DNA from: GCA-2862585 sp036340235
Lineage (GTDB): Bacteria; Bacteroidota; Bacteroidia; Flavobacteriales; UBA7312
Assembly (NCBI GenBank): GCA_036340235.1
Contig: JAYYZE010000010.1
Coordinates: 1-64,000 of the forward strand
Length of the DNA stretch: 64,000 nt
Reading direction: 5' to 3'
The notes beneath the pieces were generated by a model. That model ran no database searches, was not told the DNA's origin, and saw nothing but the letters and a program-made list of their open reading frames with translations. Made by a program: the position numbers and the translations under genes. Shown here piece by piece: positions 9,472-17,753 of this stretch; within the stretch, counting starts at the first letter, position 1; each line of letters begins with the position of its first letter.

Positions 9472-10402
9472 CGCTTAAATCAATGTCTTGCATGCACTTG
9501 AAATGTCCACGTGGGCATTTCGAATAACCTATTTTGGAGCACGGTCGACATCCTAACTCTTTATTTTCTACCATTTCTGACAAAGGATCAGCCATGTATG
9601 GCGCCATTCCAAAAGCTGGTACGGTACTCCCCCAAATAGAATATATCTTCTTTTTAAAAGCTGCAGAAATATGCATCATGCCTGTATCGTGTGAGATAAC
9701 AAATTCGGCCCCTTTGACTAGTAAGGCAGACTGTATTAGCGATAAACGCCCACATGCATTTAGTCCATGGGCTGTATCGCCGACAATTTCATCTCCTCTG
9801 ATTTTATCTTCCGGACCTCCTACCAAAACAAAAGTACGGTTGAGTTGCTTACACAATTCAATCAGTTTGTAGGTCGGCAGTATTTTGGTAGGGTGTTGCC
9901 CACCGATAACCACAGCCACAAAAGACTTTTCTAGCGCAAATTCATCAGGTAATTTTTCGCCTTTAGGAATGAAAAAATCAAGTCCTTTATGGTCGTTTTT
10001 TACCCCTAAGTGCGCCACAGTGGCCATGTTTCTATCGACCATGTGTATGGGGGGCATTATATTCCATTTAAATGCTGTAAGTATAAATTTTCTTATGTTC
10101 AGTTTATTTACACTTTTTGAAGGCAATCGCAATGATTGTTTTATTCGAAACGTACGAAAGTTATTATGCAAATCGATGACCCAATCAAAAGAGGTCTGTT
10201 TTAGACTGTCAGTACCCGACTCATAAAGGTGTATCTTATCAATGTAAGGATTGTGCTTCAACCATGATGAAAAGGTTTTTTTTGTTAAAAAATGAATCTC
10301 CGCATTGAGTTGTTTTTTTAGTGCTCTTACCACTGGTGAAGTCAAAACGATGTCACCAATTGAGCTAAGTCGAATGACCAATATTTTTAATGACGCAGAC
10401 AC
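9461..10402 (-). CDS. Glycosyltransferase family 9 (heptosyltransferase-like)
   Basis: 313 aa, GT-B fold. The N-terminus has ILVIRLSSIGDIVLTSPVVRALK (read in two parts, 7-29), typical of ADP-heptose:LPS heptosyltransferases. The donor-binding half has FVAVVIGGQHPTK and FVISHDTGMMHISAA. A C-terminal cysteine group (GCRPCSKIGYSKCPRGHFKCM) is common in Bacteroidota members. The start codon is GTG at 10402; a TAGCTTTG promoter element ends only 4 bases before it, which supports this start and a leaderless message. It probably adds a sugar to the LPS core, in line with kdsB nearby. Confidence 0.88.
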   Translation of the reverse strand: MSASLKILVIRLSSIGDIVLTSPVVRALKKQLNAEIHFLTKKTFSSWLKHNPYIDKIHLYESGTDSLKQTSFDWVIDLHNNFRTFRIKQSLRLPSKSVNKLNIRKFILTAFKWNIMPPIHMVDRNMATVAHLGVKNDHKGLDFFIPKGEKLPDEFALEKSFVAVVIGGQHPTKILPTYKLIELCKQLNRTFVLVGGPEDKIRGDEIVGDTAHGLNACGRLSLIQSALLVKGAEFVISHDTGMMHISAAFKKKIYSIWGSTVPAFGMAPYMADPLSEMVENKELGCRPCSKIGYSKCPRGHFKCMQDIDLSVIR

Positions 10403-10406
10403 ACTC

Positions 10407-10414
10407 CAAAGCTA
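10407..10414 (-). promoter_or_regulatory. Promoter -7 element of the GT9 gene
   Basis: The minus strand reads TAGCTTTG, an exact TAnnTTTG match, with 4 bases between it and the GTG start. Confidence 0.5.
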
Positions 10415-10543
10415 AGTCATTTAATTTAAAATTACGGCATCCTTTTTTGTCATTTGAAACGAATAAACTCTAGTCTAGAATCAAAAACTACGCAAGTCAT
10501 AAAACAGCTTAGTTTTAGAAGCACAAGACATTGAAAAATATCC

Positions 10544-10551
10544 TAATTTTG
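10544..10551 (+). promoter_or_regulatory. Promoter -7 element of tatD
   Basis: TAATTTTG, an exact TAnnTTTG match, ends 8 bases before the tatD ATG, so transcription would begin at or next to the start codon. Confidence 0.55.
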
Positions 10552-10559
10552 TTGCCAAT

Positions 10560-11324
10560 ATGATGATTGATACACACACTCATCTGTTTGCTAGCCAATT
10601 TGATAAGGATAGGGCTCAGGTAGTGCAGGATGCCATTGACAAAGGAGTAAATACCATGCTGTTGCCTAATATCAATAGCGAGAGCATTGAACCTATGCAT
10701 AAGTTGTGTCGACAGTTTCCAAACCATTGCTTTCCCATGATGGGTTTACACCCCTGCGATGTCAAGTCAAACTTTGAAAATGAGTTGAATAATATCAAGT
10801 CTTGGCTTGACAAAGTGCGCTATGTAGCCATTGGTGAAATTGGAATCGATTTGTATTGGGATAAAAGCACATTGGATATTCAAAAAGAGGCCTTTCGTCA
10901 ACAACTAATCTGGGGGAAAGAATACGACTTACCAGTGGCTATTCATATTAGAGAAAGTTTTGATAACGTTTTAGAGGTAGTTGAAAAAGTGAATGAAGAC
11001 AAGCTAAGAGGTGTTTTTCATTGTTTTACCGGGACTGTCGAACAAGGCAAAAAAGCTATTGAAATGGGGTTTATGCTAGGTATTGGTGGAGTGGCAACCT
11101 TTAAAAACAGTGGATTGGACAAAACCCTAAAAGAGCTCCCTTTAGAAAGTATGCTTTTGGAAACCGACAGCCCTTATCTTGCCCCTACGCCCCACAGAGG
11201 CCGACGCAATGAAAGTTCTTTTTTGCCCATCATAGCTCAAAAATTGGCGGACATCCATGAACTCGACATTCAAGAAGTGGCACGGATAACGACCAACAAT
11301 GCTCTTACCTTATTTAAGCTATAA
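10560..11324 (+). CDS. tatD: TatD-family metal-dependent hydrolase/deoxyribonuclease
   Basis: 254 aa TIM-barrel enzyme. Metal ligands are visible in IDTHTHLF (His6, His8), GEIGIDLYWDKS (Glu in the centre), HCFTGT and ETDSPYLAP. Family members act as 3'-5' exonucleases on DNA or as tRNA/D-amino-acid hydrolases; the exact substrate is uncertain. Two adjacent ATGs open the gene (10560 and 10563). The stop is 2 bases before the ansA start, a pairing seen in many Bacteroidota. Confidence 0.93.
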   Translation: MMIDTHTHLFASQFDKDRAQVVQDAIDKGVNTMLLPNINSESIEPMHKLCRQFPNHCFPMMGLHPCDVKSNFENELNNIKSWLDKVRYVAIGEIGIDLYWDKSTLDIQKEAFRQQLIWGKEYDLPVAIHIRESFDNVLEVVEKVNEDKLRGVFHCFTGTVEQGKKAIEMGFMLGIGGVATFKNSGLDKTLKELPLESMLLETDSPYLAPTPHRGRRNESSFLPIIAQKLADIHELDIQEVARITTNNALTLFKL

Positions 11325-11326
11325 CT

Positions 11327-12325
11327 ATGACAAATTCTGTATTACTCATTTACACTGGAGGCACCATTGGCATGTACAAAACAGCACAAGGCAGTTTACG
11401 CCCCTTTGATTTGGAAACGCTTCATACTCAAATTCCAGAGCTTAAGTCTTTCGACATAGACCTGCAAGCCATCAGCATAGACCATCCCATTGATTCTTCC
11501 AATATGTCCATTGAAGTATGGATACAGCTCGCTAAACTGATTAAGAAAAACTACAAAAAATACAAGGGTTTTGTCATTTTGCATGGCTCCGATACCATGG
11601 CATACACCGCTTCAGCCTTAAGTTTTATGCTCGAAAACTTGAATAAACCGGTCATACTCACCGGTGCTCAATTGCCCATTGGTGTGCGACGAACTGACGC
11701 TAAAGAAAACATTATCACTTCGATAGAATTAGCGGCTCAGTCAAATATTCCTGAAGTATGTGTGTACTTTGAATATCACCTGCTGAGAGGTAATCGCTGC
11801 ACCAAAATCAGGGCCGAGCACTTCGAGGCATTCAAAAGCCCTAATTTTATTCCCCTAGCCGAGGCAGGCTTACAAATTAAGTACAGCCCTATAACTTACG
11901 AACACAATCGCAAGGATCTAATACTAAACACTAACTTTAGTGATCAAGTACTGGTTTTAAAACTATTTCCTAGCATGAACCCAGAATTGATAGTGCCCAT
12001 CTTAGAGTTGAACTACAAAGGGCTTATTTTGGAAACTTTTGGCACAGGTAATGCTACCACAGCAAGCTGGTTTTTAGATAGTATTAGCAAAGCCATTAAA
12101 AAAGGTAAAATTATTTTAAATATTAGTCAGTGTTTATCAGGAAGCGTCAGTCAAGGACTGTACGAAACCAGTTCCAAGCTAGAAGAGTTGGGAGTGGTAA
12201 GTGGACACGATATGACCATTGAGGCGGCAGTAACCAAACTCATGTTTTTGATTAGTCAAGGACATGGCCAGCAACAAATTAAAACCCTACTTCAAATTTC
12301 ATTGCGTGGAGAGCTAACTAATTAA
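11327..12325 (+). CDS. ansA: Type I (cytoplasmic) L-asparaginase
   Basis: 332 aa. It hydrolyses asparagine to aspartate and ammonia. The catalytic threonine lies in YTGGTIGMY (9-17) and the second Thr-Asp pair in HGSDTMAYTASALSFML (about 85-101). No signal peptide is seen, consistent with the low-affinity cytoplasmic class. Co-transcribed with tatD; tRNA-Ser follows 30 bases downstream. Confidence 0.95.
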   Translation: MTNSVLLIYTGGTIGMYKTAQGSLRPFDLETLHTQIPELKSFDIDLQAISIDHPIDSSNMSIEVWIQLAKLIKKNYKKYKGFVILHGSDTMAYTASALSFMLENLNKPVILTGAQLPIGVRRTDAKENIITSIELAAQSNIPEVCVYFEYHLLRGNRCTKIRAEHFEAFKSPNFIPLAEAGLQIKYSPITYEHNRKDLILNTNFSDQVLVLKLFPSMNPELIVPILELNYKGLILETFGTGNATTASWFLDSISKAIKKGKIILNISQCLSGSVSQGLYETSSKLEELGVVSGHDMTIEAAVTKLMFLISQGHGQQQIKTLLQISLRGELTN

Positions 12326-12355
12326 ATTTCATTTATTAGATTTGTCATCCCAAAT

Positions 12356-12440
12356 GGAAAGGTGGCCGAGTGGCTTAAGGCGCACGCTTGGAAAGCGTGT
12401 ATACGGAAACGTATCGGGGGTTCGAATCCCTTCCTTTCCG
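12356..12440 (+). tRNA. tRNA-Ser, anticodon GGA
   Basis: 85 nt. The 7-bp acceptor stem is GGAAAGG/CCTTTCC. The anticodon stem-loop CACGC-TTGGAAA-GCGTG gives GGA, which reads UCC/UCU serine codons. A long variable arm (TATAC-GGAAAC-GTATC) confirms a class II serine tRNA. The T loop is TTCGAAT and the discriminator base is G. The CCA end is not encoded. Confidence 0.97.
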
Positions 12441-12448
12441 CATTAGAT

Positions 12449-12474
12449 AAAAACACCTTACGGGTGTTTTTTTG
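12449..12474 (+). terminator. Rho-independent terminator after tRNA-Ser
   Basis: Inverted repeat ACACC-TTAC-GGGTGT followed by a T7 run, 9 bases after the tRNA. The flanking A-run lengthens the stem with the T-run. Confidence 0.8.
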
Positions 12475-12559
12475 AAAAAATCAGCACAAATCTATTTATT
12501 TAGTTGAGAATTGTATATTCTGTTATTTTTGATTAATTGAGCCTAAAAATACCATTGCT

Positions 12560-13402
12560 ATGAAATCTCATCCCTCCAAAAAACAAATTCCTCTTTCTTC
12601 TTACAATAATAAAACGACTATCGTATTTTTATCATTGATATTGGTATTTCATACTGGCAAAGCGTTTTCACAATAAGTAATGGTCTCCAACCACAAAGGC
12701 ACAAAGATGACCGTAAACAATAATGTGGTAACAACTAATGATAAGGCTCCTTCAAATTCTGCCACAGCATATGTGTATTTTGACAATACAGATACCGCCA
12801 ATGTCATTGCCAAAATATACGATAGAACTTCTTGGCAAAGCGTTTCATCTAGATGTTCTGATGATATGGGAAATCATACAGCTACCGAAAATATTAAGTT
12901 CTCCGGTAATTGACTTAGCAATGATGGGGGTTAAGAAGGTGTATTTGTAGAAACAGATGGGGATATGAGTATAGGCACTTCTAACCCAACGGATCAGCTA
13001 GAAGTAGATGGCATATTAGCTGTAAAATTTATTAATTCAACGGTTTACAACGACGAACGAAGAACTTCATTTACTACTGATCAATCCAATTCTTGGCCAT
13101 GGAAAGACTTTCCTGACTTGAACATAACGATTAACTTAACCCAAGAGGCAACAGTAATTATAAATTACAGCATTTCAATGCTAATTGAAAACGACTTGCT
13201 ATTAAATAGATTGAATGTAGGAGGAAATGTCAGAGTTAAAATAATTGCAGGTGACTTTGGCACAAATCAAAGGCAATATTCAAATATTTCAGAATCGCGG
13301 TCTGAAACAACAAGCTCTGGAACCCACACCAATATAGTAGAATACCAAACTGATGACGTTCGGACAATGGATTCAGCGAATAATTTTCAACAGGCATTTT
13401 AA
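12560..13402 (+). pseudogene. Secreted tail-fibre/adhesin-like protein, interrupted by three in-frame stops
   Basis: One uninterrupted frame of 281 codons starts at the ATG 12560 with a signal peptide (ILVFHTGKAFSQ) and holds stops at 12674-12676 (TAA), 12911-12913 (TGA) and 12932-12934 (TAA) before the final TAA at 13400. The text reads sensibly through each stop: MTVNNNVVTT, VIAKIYDRTSWQ, DDMGNHTATENIKFSGN-stop-LSNDGG-stop-EGVFVETDGDMSIGTSNPTDQLEVDG. The VGIGT-NP-KLEV-like and MGNHTAT patterns are typical of Bacteroidota secreted repeat/tail-fibre-like proteins. The second stop fits TGG to TGA at a tryptophan. No indel is needed, so decay is recent or the protein is made by readthrough. The last 130 residues resemble no family I recognise. 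Confidence 0.75.
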
Positions 13403-13567
13403 AACAACTGTATTTGGCAATCTATAGACGAGGACATATAAAACAATTAATACTGTATTGGTTGTGTAGTAATTACTTGATTTATCATTAGAATCGGTTT
13501 ATTATTTAAGCAAAAAAAGAGCCTTCTTAATCAAATACGCATTTCTTTTTTTTTAAAATTATTTGTG
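13403..13567. other. Non-coding gap before the exbB operon
   Basis: AT-rich stretch with poly-A and poly-T runs. I see no gene, terminator hairpin or repeat here; together with the broken gene upstream it makes about 1.1 kb without an intact CDS between the tRNA and exbB. Confidence 0.5.
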
Positions 13568-13575
13568 TAGATTTG
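13568..13575 (+). promoter_or_regulatory. Promoter -7 element of the exbB operon
   Basis: TAGATTTG, an exact TAnnTTTG match, 41 bases before the exbB ATG. Confidence 0.5.
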
Positions 13576-13616
13576 CGAGGATTAATATTTAAACTCAATT
13601 AAAAACCAATATCGAA

Positions 13617-14420
13617 ATGAAAAATCTCTTAGCGCTTTTTTTGCTGACTTCCTCTCTAACAATCGGAGTGAATCAGATATCTTATGCTATCACACAAGAT
13701 GATGCCGACACCACAAATATAGTTGAGGAAACGGCCACAGAGCAAGAAAAAACCACTGTTGAGGAAACGCCTGTAGTAGAAGAAAATCGTTCGTTCCACC
13801 AAGTTATCAAGCAAAAATTTATTGAGGGTGGTCCCTCATTCATGGGCATCGTTTTATTGTGTCTTATACTTGGTTTGGCCCTTTGTATCGAGCGTATTAT
13901 TTACCTCAATCGCGCTACTACCAATTCTGACGTATTGTTGTCGAACATAGAGGCGGCAATATCTTCAGGAAGTGTTGAAAATGCCAAAGAGATATGCCGA
14001 AACACTCCGGGACCAGTGGCTAGCATTTTCTATCAAGGACTAGACCGTTCTGGTGAAGGTATCGAGGTGGTAGAAAAGTCAGTAGTGGCTTACGGAAGCG
14101 TCCAAATGGGCCTTTTAGAAAGGGGACTGTCTTGGATTTCTTTATTCATTGCTCTTGCTCCAATGCTTGGTTTTATGGGAACTGTAATAGGAATGATTGG
14201 CGCCTTTGACGCCATTGAAGCAGCTGGAGATATCTCACCGTCATTAGTTGCTGGCGGTATTAAAGTAGCTTTATTAACCACCGTATTTGGATTGATAGTA
14301 GCCATGATACTTCAAATTTTCTACAATTACATTGTAGCTAAAATTGACAGCATCGTTAACAATATGGAAGATGCCTCTATCTCATTTGTTGACATTTTAG
14401 TAAAAAATAAAATCAAGTAA
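13617..14420 (+). CDS. MotA/TolQ/ExbB-family proton channel protein
   Basis: 267 aa. An N-terminal signal-like helix (about 1-25) and an acidic linker rich in Glu/Thr (28-57) precede three transmembrane helices at about 74-96, 176-200 and 218-242. The conserved family stretch ISLFIALAPMLGFMGTVIGMI is in the second helix and VAGGIKVALLTTVFGLIVAM in the third. ExbB/TolQ pentamers enclose an ExbD/TolR dimer and use proton flow to drive TonB or Tol. First gene of a four-gene operon with two exbD genes; it probably energises TonB receptors such as the one at 4.9 kb. Confidence 0.92.
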   Translation: MKNLLALFLLTSSLTIGVNQISYAITQDDADTTNIVEETATEQEKTTVEETPVVEENRSFHQVIKQKFIEGGPSFMGIVLLCLILGLALCIERIIYLNRATTNSDVLLSNIEAAISSGSVENAKEICRNTPGPVASIFYQGLDRSGEGIEVVEKSVVAYGSVQMGLLERGLSWISLFIALAPMLGFMGTVIGMIGAFDAIEAAGDISPSLVAGGIKVALLTTVFGLIVAMILQIFYNYIVAKIDSIVNNMEDASISFVDILVKNKIK

Positions 14421-14422
14421 TT

Positions 14423-14761
14423 ATGTCCGATTTTTTAGTTAATGCCGGACTGATTCTAACCTACCTTATGATTGGTTTAGCAGCGTTGTCAGCCTTGGTT
14501 TATCCCATCATGTTTTTGGCTAAGAATCCTTCCAAAAGCAAAAATTCTCTAATAGGTATTGGCGGATTGGTATTTGTTTGCATCCTCTCCTATGTATTTG
14601 CCTCTAGCGACATTCTCACCTTTCCAGGATCTGAGAAATTCGATATGACAGAAGCGTCAACTAAGCGCGTTGGTATGGGGCTGATAACATTCTATATTTT
14701 ATCAGCAGGCGCCATACTTTCGGTTTTGTACGCTGAATTAGGAAAATTCTTTAAAAAGTAA
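14423..14761 (+). CDS. Small three-helix membrane protein of the ExbB-ExbD operon
   Basis: 112 aa with hydrophobic segments at about 8-30, 43-62 and 87-108. It starts 2 bases after the exbB stop and ends 5 bases before exbD. The same small membrane protein occupies this slot in many Bacteroidota exbB-exbD-exbD operons, which points to a structural or assembly role in the complex. I know no established function. Confidence 0.7.
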   Translation: MSDFLVNAGLILTYLMIGLAALSALVYPIMFLAKNPSKSKNSLIGIGGLVFVCILSYVFASSDILTFPGSEKFDMTEASTKRVGMGLITFYILSAGAILSVLYAELGKFFKK

Positions 14762-14766
14762 ACATT

Positions 14767-15312
14767 ATGGCAAGAAGAGCAAAAGGTGCATCAGAAATTA
14801 ATGCTGGCTCTATGGCCGATATTGCCTTCCTTCTGCTTATTTTCTTTTTGGTTACCACTACCATGGACGTAGATACAGGATTGGCGCGAAAGCTCCCTCC
14901 CATGCCAGAAGAAGAAATTGAGCAGGATGATTCACAGATTAAAGCTAAAAATATATATGTGGTACTCATCAACTCCAACAATCAGCTACTAGTTGAAAAT
15001 GAGTTTATGGATATCTCTCAGCTGCGTGCTGGAGCCAAGACTTTTATTAACAACAATGGCCGTGACCCTGAGTCTTCAGACAATCCACAAAAGGCCATCA
15101 TCTCATTACAGAACGATAGAGGCACTTCTTATGAGACCTATATTCAAGTTCAAAACGAATTGGCAGCCGCCTATCGTGAACTGAGAGATACACGTTCTAT
15201 GCAAAAGTTTGGAATGCTATACAAAGACCTTCCAAAACAAAAGCAAAAGGAAGTAAGGAAAGAATATCCTCAAAAAATATCGGAAGCAGAACCTAAAAAT
15301 ATTGGTAAGTAG
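14767..15312 (+). CDS. ExbD/TolR-family biopolymer transport protein (first copy)
   Basis: 181 aa. A short cytoplasmic N-terminus is followed by a single helix at about 17-37 containing the key aspartate in GSMADIAFLLLIFFLVTTTMD (Asp19), the proton-carrying residue of ExbD/TolR. The periplasmic part (40-181) is longer than in E. coli ExbD and carries a charged, Lys/Glu-rich tail. The tandem second copy differs in sequence, suggesting a heteromeric stator. Confidence 0.9.
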   Translation: MARRAKGASEINAGSMADIAFLLLIFFLVTTTMDVDTGLARKLPPMPEEEIEQDDSQIKAKNIYVVLINSNNQLLVENEFMDISQLRAGAKTFINNNGRDPESSDNPQKAIISLQNDRGTSYETYIQVQNELAAAYRELRDTRSMQKFGMLYKDLPKQKQKEVRKEYPQKISEAEPKNIGK

Positions 15313-15314
15313 TT

Positions 15315-15782
15315 ATGTCTAAATTTAGAAAAAATAGCAATAAAGATACTCCAGGCATTTCGACGGCCTCCCTACCCGACATTGTTTTCATGCTCTTATT
15401 CTTCTTCATGGTAACAACCGTCATGCGTGAAACCACCATAATGGTAAAACAAGGATTGCCACAAGCCAGCGAAATACAAAAACTGGAAAAGAAATCGTTG
15501 GTTAGCTATATTTATATTGGAAGCCCCGTAGAACGAATGCAAAGCACGTATGGCACCAAAGCTAGAATTCAACTCAACGATGCTTTTGCTACAGTCGACG
15601 ATATTCCTCAATACATTACGTCGGAAAGAGCCGCCAGAGACGAGAAAGAAGTACCCTTCATGACTACTTCCATCAAAGTGGACAAAGATACTAGAATGGG
15701 TATCGTTACCGATGTAAAGCAAGAATTAAGAAAAGCCAATGCGCTTAAAATAAATTACTCAACACGAAAAGAAACAAAGTAA
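15315..15782 (+). CDS. ExbD/TolR-family biopolymer transport protein (second copy)
   Basis: 155 aa. The membrane helix at about 20-40 carries the essential Asp in SLPDIVFMLLFFFMVTTVM. The periplasmic domain follows to the end. It starts 2 bases after the first exbD and closes the operon; a strong hairpin-T-run terminator lies 25 bases downstream. Confidence 0.9.
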   Translation: MSKFRKNSNKDTPGISTASLPDIVFMLLFFFMVTTVMRETTIMVKQGLPQASEIQKLEKKSLVSYIYIGSPVERMQSTYGTKARIQLNDAFATVDDIPQYITSERAARDEKEVPFMTTSIKVDKDTRMGIVTDVKQELRKANALKINYSTRKETK

Positions 15783-15807
15783 TTTAAAGTTATAATCCTA
15801 TCAATTT

Positions 15808-15834
15808 AGCACCTCCTTGGAGGTGCTTTTTTTA
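15808..15834 (+). terminator. Rho-independent terminator of the exbB-exbD operon
   Basis: AGCACCTCC-TT-GGAGGTGCT stem followed by a T-run (a 4-nt loop is more realistic with one pair opened). It separates the exbD gene from the convergent CPBP protease gene, whose stop codon is inside the T-run region. Confidence 0.85.
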
Positions 15835-16722
15835 TACCTTTAATGGTAATGAAATTTGTTTTAATACGTATAATAACAAAGCTAAGGCAACGCATGAGAT
15901 GAGCAACATAGATCCTTGCCCTTCGTTAGTACCAATGCTTTCTATGGAACGGTCAATACGTCCATCGAGAATAAAATATGATAACAATACCGCCGCCGCA
16001 TTGTTGACAAAATGCGCCACTATAGGCAACCATATTGAACCACTCCAAAACATTATATAGCCAAACATGGCGCCTATCAAAAAGCGCGGGAAAAATCCTA
16101 AAAACTGAAGGTGAATCGCACTAAAAAGAAAAGCCGTAATCCAAATACTTAGATGAACCTTGCCACTCCATTTAGACAAGCCATTTTGAATAAGTCCTCT
16201 AAAGAGAAGCTCCTCACCCACGGCCGGTATAAGGGCTATTACCACTAAGTTGGCCATCAAACCACCCAAAGAGTCAACCGCCAAAAAGGCTTCCGTTATA
16301 AGCATGGCTTGGGCTTCAGCAGAACGCATCCAGGCTTCTAAATTGGATAAAAAATCAGGCAAGCGAATGCCCTCGTTCCAAACAGACAATATGTTTATAA
16401 GAGGCCACGAAAGTAACATAATAGCGCCCGTTAAAAGTACTTGCTGACGCGAAACCGTTTTAAAATCTAATGATACTCCAGTTAGGTGCCAAAACATTAT
16501 AGGCGGAAAAATAAAAATTCCAATGGCAGTAAAAGCCTGAAGGAACTTTAAGCTTTTAATGGTATCCTTATTTTGTAAATCAGTCAATGTGGCGGCATCA
16601 AATACAACAGAGCCCAACATACCAATAATGTTACCTAACAAAAAGCCCAAAAAGAGCAACATAATAAAAATAAAAAGCTGTTTATTTGGTGATGACGATT
16701 CATATATGCCTTTGTAACTCAT
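15832..16722 (-). CDS. CPBP-family intramembrane glutamic protease (Rce1/Abi-like)
   Basis: 296 aa, about eight hydrophobic segments. The three family motifs are present: GEELLFRGLIQ (EExxxR), HLQFLGFFPRFLIG and HFVNNAAA. Family members cleave within membranes, for example in processing of prenylated proteins or bacteriocin immunity; no substrate is suggested here. Its ATG is 32 bases from the divergent dusB ATG. Confidence 0.9.
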   Translation of the reverse strand: MSYKGIYESSSPNKQLFIFIMLLFLGFLLGNIIGMLGSVVFDAATLTDLQNKDTIKSLKFLQAFTAIGIFIFPPIMFWHLTGVSLDFKTVSRQQVLLTGAIMLLSWPLINILSVWNEGIRLPDFLSNLEAWMRSAEAQAMLITEAFLAVDSLGGLMANLVVIALIPAVGEELLFRGLIQNGLSKWSGKVHLSIWITAFLFSAIHLQFLGFFPRFLIGAMFGYIMFWSGSIWLPIVAHFVNNAAAVLLSYFILDGRIDRSIESIGTNEGQGSMLLISCVALALLLYVLKQISLPLKV

Positions 16723-16738
16723 GACAGAAATAATTAGT

Positions 16739-16746
16739 TAATTTTG
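16739..16746 (+). promoter_or_regulatory. Promoter -7 element of dusB
   Basis: TAATTTTG, an exact TAnnTTTG match, ends 8 bases before the dusB ATG. Confidence 0.5.
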
Positions 16747-16754
16747 CAACAATA

Positions 16755-17753
16755 ATGAGCGTAAAGATAGGCAATATCGACTTAGGAGAATTTCCGTTGC
16801 TATTGGCACCAATGGAAGACGTTAGCGATCCACCATTTAGAGCGCTATGCAAAAAACACGGTGCCGACGTTATGTTCACGGAATTCATCTCTTCGGAGGG
16901 TCTAATAAGAGATGCCGTCAAAAGCGTTGAAAAATTAGATTTCTTTGAATATGAACGACCATTAGCTATACAAATTTTTGGTCATGATATTGAGTCCATG
17001 AAGCAAACCACTCGAATTTGCGAAAAAGTAAATCCGGACTTCATCGACATTAACTACGGATGCCCTGTCAAAAAAGTAACGTGTAAAGGGGCTGGAGCTG
17101 GCATTTTACAAGACATTCCCAAAATGGTGTCTATGACCAAAGAAATAGTAAACTCAACATCTTTACCGGTGACCGTAAAAACACGTTTGGGCTGGGACGA
17201 CAACAGCAAATTTATTGTTGATGTAGCTGAACGATTACAAGATGTTGGCATACAGGCAATTTCCATTCATGGTCGAACGCGCAAACAGATGTACAAAGGA
17301 CAAGCGGATTGGTCACTCATTGCCGATGTAAAAAATAATCCTCGCATGCATATTCCCGTAATTGGTAACGGCGATGTAGATAGCCCCGAAACAGCCCTTG
17401 AAAAGAAAGAAAAATATGGCGTAGATGGTATTATGATTGGTAGAGCCGCTATTGGCTATCCGTGGATTTTTAATGAAATAAAATACTATTTAAAAACTGG
17501 TCAACACTTGCCAAAACCTAGTATGAAAGATCGAATAGAAACCTGTAAAGAACATTTGCGTTTTTCTCTTGAATGGAAAGGCTCCATTTTGGGCGTGGTG
17601 GAAACACGACGTCATTATACCAACTACTTTAAACATATTCCCAACTTCAAAGAATACCGAATGCGCCTAGTAACCGCCCAAGAAGCACAAGAACTTTTCG
17701 ATATTTTGGACGAAATATCCTTGGTGTTTTCTGAACATAAATTCGCTTCCTAA
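16755..17753 (+). CDS. dusB: tRNA-dihydrouridine synthase, DusB type
   Basis: 332 aa FMN enzyme that reduces uridines in the tRNA D-loop. The N-terminus has LLLAPMEDVSDPPFRAL (15-31) for FMN binding; the catalytic cysteine is Cys103 in DINYGCPVKKVTCKGAGAG, and HGRTRKQMYKGQADW binds the tRNA/flavin. Its stop shares one base with the start of the next gene (TAATG), so translation of the two RNA-modification enzymes is coupled. Confidence 0.94.
   Translation: MSVKIGNIDLGEFPLLLAPMEDVSDPPFRALCKKHGADVMFTEFISSEGLIRDAVKSVEKLDFFEYERPLAIQIFGHDIESMKQTTRICEKVNPDFIDINYGCPVKKVTCKGAGAGILQDIPKMVSMTKEIVNSTSLPVTVKTRLGWDDNSKFIVDVAERLQDVGIQAISIHGRTRKQMYKGQADWSLIADVKNNPRMHIPVIGNGDVDSPETALEKKEKYGVDGIMIGRAAIGYPWIFNEIKYYLKTGQHLPKPSMKDRIETCKEHLRFSLEWKGSILGVVETRRHYTNYFKHIPNFKEYRMRLVTAQEAQELFDILDEISLVFSEHKFAS

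Noticed and set aside
12911..12913. TGA in the tail-fibre-like gene as a selenocysteine codon
   Set aside because: Two neighbouring stops are TAA, the position fits a tryptophan codon (TGG to TGA) and no selenocysteine hairpin is evident after the TGA.
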